From the NCBI GenBank assembly GCA_029054965.1, contig JAIDEF010000274.1, positions 1 to 5,384 on the forward strand: a stretch of DNA of 5,384 nt, read 5' to 3'. The stretch comes from Eubacterium sp. Lineage in GTDB: Bacteria; Bacillota; Clostridia; Oscillospirales; Acutalibacteraceae. Made by a program: the position numbers and the translations under genes. Below the pieces are notes generated by a model, which ran no database searches, was not told the DNA's origin, and saw nothing but the letters and a program-made list of their open reading frames with translations. Positions 1 to 5,384 of the stretch are shown piece after piece; within the stretch, counting starts at the first letter, position 1, and the number at the start of each line of letters is the position of its first letter.

Positions 1-1
1 G

Positions 2-427
2 ATAAGCTCTAAAAATATTGAAACACAGGAAGAGCTTCAGGCTTTTCTGCTTAAATGCGGATTTGAAGTAACACAGGCAACTATCTCTCGAGATATTAAG
101 GAATTAAGACTTGTTAAGGAGCTTAATGACAAAGGCAGATATATTTATTCCACAGGTAAAAAATCATCTAATGATGCATTCAGAAGAACAGGCGGAATAT
201 TTGCTGATTCAATTATTAAGGTAGAGCACGCACAGAACATTGTGTCAATTAAATGCTTTACAGGTATGGCTAATGCTGTATGCACAGCAATTGATGCAAT
301 GGAGTGGACAGGCGTTGTAGGAACTATCTCGGGCGATGATACAATTTTTGTTTTATGCAAAACAGAGGATTTTGCAAAAATCTTTACAATGAATATGGAG
401 AAAATCCTAAATGTTAAGAACTCTTGA
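2..427 (+). CDS. argR: Arginine repressor ArgR/AhrC, 5'-truncated by the window edge
   Basis: Transcription factor that senses L-arginine and controls arginine biosynthesis and catabolism genes as a hexamer. The frame is open from base 2 to the TGA at 425-427, giving 141 residues. The family is usually about 150, so roughly 10-15 N-terminal residues and the start lie outside the window. The N-terminal winged-helix domain covers about residues 1-50 of the fragment, with the family recognition-helix motif TQATISRDIKEL at 24-35. The C-terminal arginine-binding/oligomerisation domain covers about 65-136 and includes GMANAV (88-93) and GTISGDDT (107-114), whose D112-D113 pair corresponds to the arginine-contacting aspartates of the family. 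No frameshift or stop interrupts it. Its last 17 bases overlap the start of recN, the usual argR-recN neighbourhood of Bacillota. Its own promoter and any ARG box are outside the window. Identification is firm; arginine response is inferred from the family. Confidence 0.96.
   Translation: MSSKNIETQEELQAFLLKCGFEVTQATISRDIKELRLVKELNDKGRYIYSTGKKSSNDAFRRTGGIFADSIIKVEHAQNIVSIKCFTGMANAVCTAIDAMEWTGVVGTISGDDTIFVLCKTEDFAKIFTMNMEKILNVKNS
397..401 (+). promoter_or_regulatory. Ribosome binding site of recN, inside argR
   Basis: GGAGA lies 9 bases before the recN ATG at 411 and within the argR coding sequence. It supports the 411 start and means recN translation begins while ribosomes are still finishing argR, so the two are probably translationally coupled. 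No separate promoter for recN is evident. Confidence 0.7.
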
Positions 428-2060
428 TATTGAAAATATTGCAGTTATTGAAAAAGCAAGTGTAGATTTTTTGCCGGGACTGAATGTTTTAACAGGTGAA
501 ACAGGCGCAGGAAAATCAATTGTTATTGATTCAATTAATGCAATTTTAGGTGAACGCACATCAAAAGAGCTTGTAAGGCACGGATGTGACAGTGCATATG
601 TCAGTGCTTGTTTTGAGGATATTCCTGAGTCTGTTTCAAAAAAAATAGCAGAAATCGGCTATGAGCTTGACGATAATGCACTTCTGATTTCAAGGAAAAT
701 AAGCACAAACGGAAAATCAGTATGCAAAATTAACGGGAAAAGTGCTACTGTATCAATGCTTAAGGAAATCGGCTCATTACTTGTCAATATTCATGGTCAG
801 CACGACAGCCAGGCTCTGCTTAATCCGGATTATCAGTATCAATATATTGATATGATGTTCAGTGACAACAGCATTTTTCAGGATTATAAAGCATCATTCA
901 GGGATTTAATAACTGTCAGAAGAAAGCTTAAGGCTTTGACAATGAGTGAAAGTGACAAAGATAAAGAGTTAGAGCTGCTCGACTATCAGATTAAAGAGCT
1001 TGAGGATGCTGAAATAAAAATCGGCGAAAGGGAAGAGCTTAACAAAAGACGTGCTTTGATTTCAGCAGCCGAGGCAATAACAAATGCACTTAATCTTTCA
1101 CTGCAGACGATTAATGGCGATGATGAAAATAATGGTGTTCAAAGCAGCATCAATACCTGTTTCAATACACTTTTACAGTTTGAGCAGGCTAAAGAAATTT
1201 CTGAAACCTTCGCAGATATAAATGATAAGCTTGAATTCGCTAAGGATAAAATTGATGCTTTATTGCTTGAACTGAATTTCAATCCCGTCGAGCTTGAACA
1301 GATTGAAGAGCGTCTTGATTTATTGTTCAGACTTTCATCAAAATATGGCAGTGATGAAAGTGAAATGCTTGATTTTCTGGAAAGGGCAAAGCAAAAAAGA
1401 AACTCTATCGTTTACAGTGATATTGAGCTCGAAAAGCTCAATGCTCAGTATGATGAGTATTTTGATAAAACAGTCCGACTTGCTGATGAATTATCAGCAT
1501 TAAGAAAAAAGGTTGCATCTGACTTTGAAAAACAGGTAAAAGCTGAGCTTGAGTTCTTAGATATGCCGAAGCTGCAGTTTAAGGTTGATTTTCAAAAAGG
1601 CAATTTAAGCTCAAATGGATTTGATAAAATTGAGTTTCTTATTTCAACCAACCCGGGTGAACCGCCAAAGCCTTTAGTAAAGATTGCCTCAGGCGGCGAG
1701 CTTTCGAGAATAATGCTTGCAATTAAGAACATATTGTCGTACAATGATACAATCGGAACATTGATATTTGACGAAATTGATGTAGGTGTAAGTGGCAGAG
1801 CCAGTCAGAAAATCGGACTTAAATTGAAAGCTGTTTCAAAAAATACGCAGGTTATCTGCGTTACTCATTCTGCACAGATTGCATCAAATGCAAACGAGCA
1901 CTTTCTTATTGAAAAGGATATTACAGGTGATAAAACTTATACAAAAGTAGCACCGCTTGATTTTGAAGCAAGAAAGCGAGAACTGGCACGTATTATGGGC
2001 GGTCTTGAAATTACTGAAACATTGCTTAAAAGTGCAGAAGAATTATTGCTTGCAGATTAA
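411..2060 (+). CDS. recN: DNA repair protein RecN (SMC-like ATPase)
   Basis: Cytoplasmic SMC-related ATPase recruited early to DNA double-strand breaks, where it helps tether DNA ends for RecA-dependent recombination. At 549 residues it has full family length (about 550-560). The N-terminal ATPase half carries Walker A GETGAGKS at 29-36 and the RecN-typical HGQHDSQ at 128-134 (Q-loop region). A Glu/Lys-rich helical middle, roughly residues 150-370, fits the coiled-coil arm. The C-terminal ATPase half has the ABC signature SGGELSR at 427-433, Walker B ending in FDEIDVG at 453-459 (D454, catalytic E455) and the switch histidine in VTHSAQIA (H486). The start at 411 gives an N-terminus that lines up with known RecN proteins ([14 protein letters not shown]) and has a GGAGA at good spacing. 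It overlaps argR by 17 bases and precedes tyrS by 29 bases. No clear LexA-type GAAC-N4-GTTC box is visible within argR upstream, so any SOS control would have to act at a promoter outside the window. Confidence 0.97.
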   Translation: MLRTLDIENIAVIEKASVDFLPGLNVLTGETGAGKSIVIDSINAILGERTSKELVRHGCDSAYVSACFEDIPESVSKKIAEIGYELDDNALLISRKISTNGKSVCKINGKSATVSMLKEIGSLLVNIHGQHDSQALLNPDYQYQYIDMMFSDNSIFQDYKASFRDLITVRRKLKALTMSESDKDKELELLDYQIKELEDAEIKIGEREELNKRRALISAAEAITNALNLSLQTINGDDENNGVQSSINTCFNTLLQFEQAKEISETFADINDKLEFAKDKIDALLLELNFNPVELEQIEERLDLLFRLSSKYGSDESEMLDFLERAKQKRNSIVYSDIELEKLNAQYDEYFDKTVRLADELSALRKKVASDFEKQVKAELEFLDMPKLQFKVDFQKGNLSSNGFDKIEFLISTNPGEPPKPLVKIASGGELSRIMLAIKNILSYNDTIGTLIFDEIDVGVSGRASQKIGLKLKAVSKNTQVICVTHSAQIASNANEHFLIEKDITGDKTYTKVAPLDFEARKRELARIMGGLEITETLLKSAEELLLAD

Positions 2061-2074
2061 GCTATAAACTATTT

Positions 2075-2079
2075 GGAGG
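2075..2079 (+). promoter_or_regulatory. Strong Shine-Dalgarno sequence of tyrS
   Basis: GGAGG (within TTTGGAGGATT) sits 10 bases before the ATG at 2090, in the 29-base gap after recN. It is the best ribosome binding site in the window, fixes the tyrS start, and suggests tyrS is translated efficiently and independently of recN even if transcribed with it. Confidence 0.85.
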
Positions 2080-2089
2080 ATTAATATAT

Positions 2090-3310
2090 ATGGGAGTTTA
2101 TGAAGAATTACAGGAGCGAGGATTAATCGCTCAGGTTACAGATGAAGAGCAGATCAGAGAGCTTGTAAATACAGGCAAGGCAACTTTCTATATTGGTTTT
2201 GACCCTACTGCTGACAGTCTGCATGTTGGTCATTTTATGGCACTCTGTCTTATGAAGAGATTGCAGATGGCGGGTAACAAGCCTATTGCACTTATCGGCG
2301 GCGGAACCGGAATGATTGGTGATCCGAGCGGCAAAACTGATATGAGAAAAATGATGACACCTGAAACTATTGCACACAACTGTGAGTGCTTTAAAAAGCA
2401 GATGTCAAAGTTTATTGAATTTGGCGAAGATAAGGCAATAATGGTTAATAATGCAGATTGGCTTCTTGACCTCAATTATGTCAACCTGCTGCGTGAGGTG
2501 GGTGCTTGCTTCAGCGTTAACAGAATGCTCACCTTTGAGTGCTATAAGCAGAGAATGGAAAGAGGTCTTTCATTCCTTGAATTTAACTATATGATAATGC
2601 AGAGCTATGATTTTTACACTCTTTATAAAAAATACGGCTGTAATCTTCAGTTCGGCGGTGATGACCAGTGGTCAAATATGATTGGCGGTATGGAGCTTAT
2701 CAGACGTAAGCTTCAGGGTGATGCAAACGCTATGACAATTACCTTGCTTACGAATTCAGAGGGCAAGAAAATGGGCAAAACCGAAAAGGGTGCTGTTTGG
2801 CTTGATGCTGAAAAGACAAGTCCTTATGAGTTTTATCAGTATTGGAGAAATGTCGGCGATGATGATGTTATCAAATGTATGAAGCTGCTTACATTTATTC
2901 CTATGGAGCAGATTAATGAATATGCAAAGTGTCAGGGAGCAGAGCTTAACAAGGTCAAAGAGGTGCTTGCATTTGAACTCACAAAAATGATTCACGGTGA
3001 GGATGAGGCTGTTAAGGCACAGTCGGCTGCTAAGGCTCTTTTCGCTGGCGGTGCGGATAACTCAAATATGCCTACAACAACACTTACTGATGATGATTTC
3101 ACAGACGATGAAATCACAGTGCTTGATATGATGCTTAAGGCAAATATGATTAAGTCAAAAGGAGAGGGCAGACGTCTTATTGACCAAGGCGGAGTCAGTG
3201 TTAACGACGAAAAAGTCAGCGGTGCACTCACAGCACTTAAGGCATCTGATTTTGATAAGGATATCATCATCAAAAAGGGCAAAAAAATGTTCCATAAGTT
3301 TGTAAAATAA
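2090..3310 (+). CDS. tyrS: Tyrosyl-tRNA synthetase
   Basis: Class I aminoacyl-tRNA synthetase that activates L-tyrosine with ATP and charges tRNA-Tyr; a cytoplasmic homodimer and essential. It has 406 residues, slightly shorter than the roughly 420 usual for the bacterial type. The Rossmann catalytic domain shows the tyrosine-pocket residues Y34 and D38, the HIGH-class motif HVGH at 45-48, and GDPSG at 77-81 with D78. The diagnostic tyrosine-binding set Y167/Q171/D174 lies in [10 protein letters not shown], followed by GGDDQW (189-194, Q193). These separate it from TrpRS. The KMSKS-class loop is KMGKT at 227-231, the TyrRS form with Gly in the third position. An S4-type RNA-binding domain occupies about 341-406. 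The start has a GGAGG at ideal spacing. It follows recN closely and a terminator lies directly after its stop, so it is probably the last gene of the argR-recN-tyrS unit. The 29-base leader has no room for a T-box riboswitch. Confidence 0.98.
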   Translation: MGVYEELQERGLIAQVTDEEQIRELVNTGKATFYIGFDPTADSLHVGHFMALCLMKRLQMAGNKPIALIGGGTGMIGDPSGKTDMRKMMTPETIAHNCECFKKQMSKFIEFGEDKAIMVNNADWLLDLNYVNLLREVGACFSVNRMLTFECYKQRMERGLSFLEFNYMIMQSYDFYTLYKKYGCNLQFGGDDQWSNMIGGMELIRRKLQGDANAMTITLLTNSEGKKMGKTEKGAVWLDAEKTSPYEFYQYWRNVGDDDVIKCMKLLTFIPMEQINEYAKCQGAELNKVKEVLAFELTKMIHGEDEAVKAQSAAKALFAGGADNSNMPTTTLTDDDFTDDEITVLDMMLKANMIKSKGEGRRLIDQGGVSVNDEKVSGALTALKASDFDKDIIIKKGKKMFHKFVK

Positions 3311-3316
3311 TCATTT

Positions 3317-3346
3317 AATCCCCAACATTTTTGTTGGGGATTTTCT
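3317..3346 (+). terminator. Intrinsic (rho-independent) terminator after tyrS
   Basis: A perfect 10-bp stem, AATCCCCAAC (3317-3326) with GTTGGGGATT (3333-3342), closes a 6-base ATTTTT loop. The stem runs into TTTT (3341-3344) and then CT. It begins 6 bases after the tyrS stop. The C/G core (CCCC/GGGG) in otherwise AT-rich DNA makes it stand out. It should end the argR-recN-tyrS transcript and separate it from ligA. Confidence 0.9.
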
Positions 3347-3398
3347 ATATATTATTGATTAATTACAATATATGTGATAAACTAATTCTAATAATGTT
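3347..3398 (+). promoter_or_regulatory. Likely ligA promoter region (elements uncertain)
   Basis: Because a terminator precedes ligA, a promoter is expected in this AT-rich spacer. Candidates by eye are TGTGATAAA (3373-3381), an extended -10-like element with the -35-like TTGATT at 3355-3360, though the spacer of 15 is short; and TACAAT (3364-3369), five of six matches to TATAAT but with a poor -35. A weak 5-bp inverted repeat, TATTG (3353-3357) with CAATA (3366-3370), lies here and may be chance. The region assignment is an inference from context; the exact hexamers are not secure. Confidence 0.4.
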
Positions 3399-3402
3399 TA
3401 TT

Positions 3403-3408
3403 GGTGAT
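3403..3408 (+). promoter_or_regulatory. Ribosome binding site that decides the ligA start
   Basis: GGTGAT lies just before the ATG at 3412. It matches the 3' part of the extended Shine-Dalgarno consensus (AAGGAGGTGATC), so the short gap of 3 bases still gives normal alignment on the 16S rRNA tail. It favours 3412 over the in-frame ATG at 3394, which lacks a comparable site. Confidence 0.65.
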
Positions 3409-3411
3409 AGT

Positions 3412-5382
3412 ATGACTGAAATTGAAAAAAAGATAAATGAGCTTAGAGAAACTCTGCGTTATCATTCTGCACGTTATTATAATGATGATGCACCTGAAAT
3501 TGAAGATTACGAATATGATATGATGATGAGGGAGCTTAAAGCACTTGAGGAGGAATATCCTCAGTTCGACACTGCTGACTCGCCAACAAAAAAGGTTGGC
3601 GGCAAGGCAGACAATACCTTTGAAAGTGTTGTTCATTCCGTCAGAATGGAAAGTCTTCAGGATGCATTCAGCCGTGATGAAATACGTGATTTCGATAAGC
3701 GTGTAAATGATTCTGTAACCACACCAAAGTATGTTGTTGAACCAAAAATTGATGGTCTTTCAGTTAGCCTTGAATACCGTGATGGTGTGTTTTTCAGGGG
3801 TTCAACGCGTGGTGATGGTGATGTTGGAGAGGATGTCAGCGGTAATTTAAGAGTAATTCATAATGTTCCGCTTAAGCTTAACAAGGCTATACCTTACATT
3901 GAGGTACGTGGCGAGGTTTATATGCCGAAAAAGAGCTTTGAACGTGTTGTTGACAGACAGCTTTTAAATGATGAAAAACCATTTAAAAATCCGCGAAATG
4001 CTGCTGCTGGCTCATTAAGGCAGAAGGACAGCAGTGTAACGGCAGGCAGAGGTCTTGATATTTTTATTTTCAATATTCAGCAAATTGACGGTGCTGAGCT
4101 TAACTCACATAAACAGTCACTTGATTATCTTGCTGAGCTTGGTTTCAATACTGTACCATTTTATACACAGGTTGACAATATTGATGATGCCTTGAAAGAG
4201 ATTGAAAGAATAGGCGAGGAACGTGGCAATCTTGAATTTGATATTGATGGTGCAGTTATCAAGGTTGATGATTTTTCACAGCGTGATATTTTAGGTTCAA
4301 CAGCTAAATATCCAAAGTGGGCAGTTGCTTTCAAATATCCGCCTGAGGAAAAGCAGACAATTCTGAAGGATATCGAAATTGCTGTTGGTAGAACAGGTGT
4401 ATTAACCCCTACTGCGATATTTGACAGTATTCACCTTGCCGGAACAACAGTCAGCCGTGCTACACTTCATAATCAGGACTTTATTAATGAAAAAAATATC
4501 AATATAGGTGACACAATTACAGTGAGAAAAGCAGGAGATATAATTCCGGAGGTTCTTTGCGTTAATGAAAAAAAGTGTGATGGTGCATATGTTTTCCCGA
4601 CAGTCTGTCCATCCTGCGGAGAGCCTGTTATCAGAGAAAACGATGAAGCTGCTATACGTTGTATAAATTCTGAATGTCCTGCACAGCTTTTGAGAAATCT
4701 TATTCATTTCTGTTCACGTGATGCTATGGATATTGAGGGCTTGGGTCCTGCTATTATTGAAAATTTTGTGGATAACGGACTGATTTCCAAAACTTACGAT
4801 ATTTATAATCTTGACTATGAAAAGATTGCAAGTCTTGAAGGCTTCAAGGAAACAAGTGCAAATAATATAAAGGAATCAGTTGAAAAATCAAAAGATAATG
4901 ATTTAGCAAAATTGATTTTTGCTCTCGGAATACGGCACATAGGTGCAAAGGCAGGCAAGCTGCTTGCAGATTATTTTAAGGATATTGACAGCATTATGAA
5001 TGCAGCTGTTGAGGATATTCTTGAAATAGATGGCTATGGACTTGTAATGGCACAAAGCGTGGCAGAGTATTTCAGTCTTGCAGCAACTGCCGAACTTATA
5101 AATAAGCTGAAATCTGCAGGCGTAAATATGAAATCTAAAACAGTTATTGAGGATGAACGCTTCAAGGGTATGACCTTTGTTTTAACAGGAACATTACCTA
5201 CATTAAAAAGAGCAGAGGCGTCTAAGATAATTGAATCCTTCGGCGGCAAAACAAGCTCTTCGGTTTCTAAAAAAACAACCTATGTTTTAGCAGGCGAGGA
5301 AGCAGGCTCTAAGCTTGACAAAGCAAATAAGTTAGGAATAACAGTAATCACTGAAGAAGAATTTATGGGAATGGTGAAATGA
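3412..5382 (+). CDS. ligA: NAD+-dependent DNA ligase LigA
   Basis: Seals 3'-OH/5'-phosphate nicks using NAD+ in replication (Okazaki fragments) and repair; normally essential in bacteria. At 656 residues it is near the usual 670. Domains in order: Ia NAD+-binding (about 1-60) with Y22, D32, Y35, D36; adenylation domain with SLQDAF (81-86), E110, the AMP-accepting lysine K112 in KIDG (112-115), RGSTRGDGDVGED, VRGEVY, DIDGAVIK (K284) and AFKYPPEE (K308); OB fold (about 310-395); a four-cysteine zinc finger (C399, C402, C417, C422); helix-hairpin-helix region (about 430-570); and BRCT (about 582-656). The start at 3412 places Y22, D32, Y35, D36 and S81-L82 at the same numbers as in E. coli LigA and has GGTGAT upstream. 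The open frame extends back to a TTG at 3331, but that lies in the terminator and would add an unrelated hydrophobic stretch. It is separated from tyrS by the terminator and is complete at its 3' end. Confidence 0.97.
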   Translation: MTEIEKKINELRETLRYHSARYYNDDAPEIEDYEYDMMMRELKALEEEYPQFDTADSPTKKVGGKADNTFESVVHSVRMESLQDAFSRDEIRDFDKRVNDSVTTPKYVVEPKIDGLSVSLEYRDGVFFRGSTRGDGDVGEDVSGNLRVIHNVPLKLNKAIPYIEVRGEVYMPKKSFERVVDRQLLNDEKPFKNPRNAAAGSLRQKDSSVTAGRGLDIFIFNIQQIDGAELNSHKQSLDYLAELGFNTVPFYTQVDNIDDALKEIERIGEERGNLEFDIDGAVIKVDDFSQRDILGSTAKYPKWAVAFKYPPEEKQTILKDIEIAVGRTGVLTPTAIFDSIHLAGTTVSRATLHNQDFINEKNINIGDTITVRKAGDIIPEVLCVNEKKCDGAYVFPTVCPSCGEPVIRENDEAAIRCINSECPAQLLRNLIHFCSRDAMDIEGLGPAIIENFVDNGLISKTYDIYNLDYEKIASLEGFKETSANNIKESVEKSKDNDLAKLIFALGIRHIGAKAGKLLADYFKDIDSIMNAAVEDILEIDGYGLVMAQSVAEYFSLAATAELINKLKSAGVNMKSKTVIEDERFKGMTFVLTGTLPTLKRAEASKIIESFGGKTSSSVSKKTTYVLAGEEAGSKLDKANKLGITVITEEEFMGMVK

Positions 5383-5384
5383 AC
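5379..5384 (+). other. Possible start of a downstream gene overlapping the ligA stop
   Basis: The ligA stop is embedded in ATGA (ATG 5379-5381, TGA 5380-5382), a common arrangement for coupled genes, and GGGA at 5367-5370 lies 8 bases before this ATG. Only two codons (Met-Asn) are visible, so no product can be named, and the overlap may be coincidence. Confidence 0.3.

Noticed and set aside
233..246. LexA-like SOS box upstream of recN (GAACATTGTGTC)
   Set aside because: The second half-site does not match GTTC (two of four bases) and it lies inside conserved argR codons about 175 bases before recN; a chance resemblance is more likely.
242..427. A separate 61-residue small protein starting at the GTG at 242
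   Set aside because: It is the C-terminal half of the argR frame, which is open back to base 2 with conserved ArgR DNA-binding residues; 242 is an internal valine codon.
1732..1745. SOS-box-like GAACATATTGTC within recN
   Set aside because: It has one base too many before an imperfect right half and lies deep in the recN coding sequence, where it could not regulate recN.
2768..2782. Degenerate KMSKS motif (KMGKT) in TyrRS suggesting an inactive paralogue
   Set aside because: Bacterial TyrRS commonly have KFGKT or KMGKT here; the tyrosine-pocket and HIGH residues are all intact.
2992..3282. Antisense 96-residue frame opposite the end of tyrS
   Set aside because: It is low-complexity, Ser/Leu-rich and has no recognisable motif; the opposite strand encodes the conserved S4 domain of TyrRS, so it is a shadow frame.
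3353..3370. Inverted repeat TATTG/CAATA as an operator
   Set aside because: Only 5 bp in very AT-rich DNA with an 8-base spacer; it does not match an ARG box, and chance occurrence is likely.
3412..3519. LigA with a lost NAD+-binding histidine (Tyr23 where E. coli has His23)
   Set aside because: Tyrosine at this position is common in LigA of Gram-positive bacteria (for example the EYY of the Bacillus protein), so it is normal variation.
4402..4707. Antisense 101-residue cysteine-containing frame within ligA
   Set aside because: It lies opposite the OB fold and zinc-finger region of LigA, and its residues follow from the complementary codons; I saw no ribosome binding site or family likeness.
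1..5384. A previously undescribed system or defence/mobile island
   Set aside because: All coding capacity is taken by four recognisable conserved housekeeping genes with similar codon use; there are no unexplained genes, repeats or integration marks.

Overview
The window is a compact, AT-rich stretch of bacterial chromosome (well under half G+C by eye) with four genes, all on the + strand: the 3' part of argR (arginine repressor), recN (DNA repair ATPase), tyrS (tyrosyl-tRNA synthetase) and ligA (NAD+-dependent DNA ligase). The adjacent argR-recN pair, strong GGAGG-type ribosome binding sites and low G+C point to Bacillota, most likely Clostridia. A closer placement (for example an Oscillospiraceae/Ruminococcaceae-like gut anaerobe) is only an impression from codon use and protein style.

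Layout: argR enters from the left edge (about 10-15 N-terminal codons missing) and ends at 427. recN (411-2060) starts inside argR with a 17-base overlap. tyrS (2090-3310) follows after 29 bases with a strong Shine-Dalgarno sequence. A GC-rich hairpin followed by a T-run at about 3317-3346 ends this transcription unit. A roughly 65-base AT-rich spacer then holds the likely ligA promoter and an SD-like GGTGAT, and ligA runs 3412-5382. Its TGA overlaps an ATG in the arrangement ATGA, so another gene may begin at the right edge. No stretch over 300 bases lacks a gene.

Functionally, argR-recN-tyrS looks like one co-transcribed unit that mixes an arginine-sensing regulator, a double-strand-break repair SMC-like ATPase and a translation enzyme. 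ligA is probably expressed separately and seals nicks in replication and repair. All four proteins keep the family catalytic or binding motifs I checked, with no frameshift.

I see no RNA gene, mobile element, CRISPR array, long repeat or phage gene, and no sign of a novel system. The points worth a second look are modest: the overlapping argR/recN junction, tyrS in the place where spoIVB-spo0A often lies, the absence of room for a T-box leader before tyrS, and a ligA reading frame whose longest form starts misleadingly inside the terminator.
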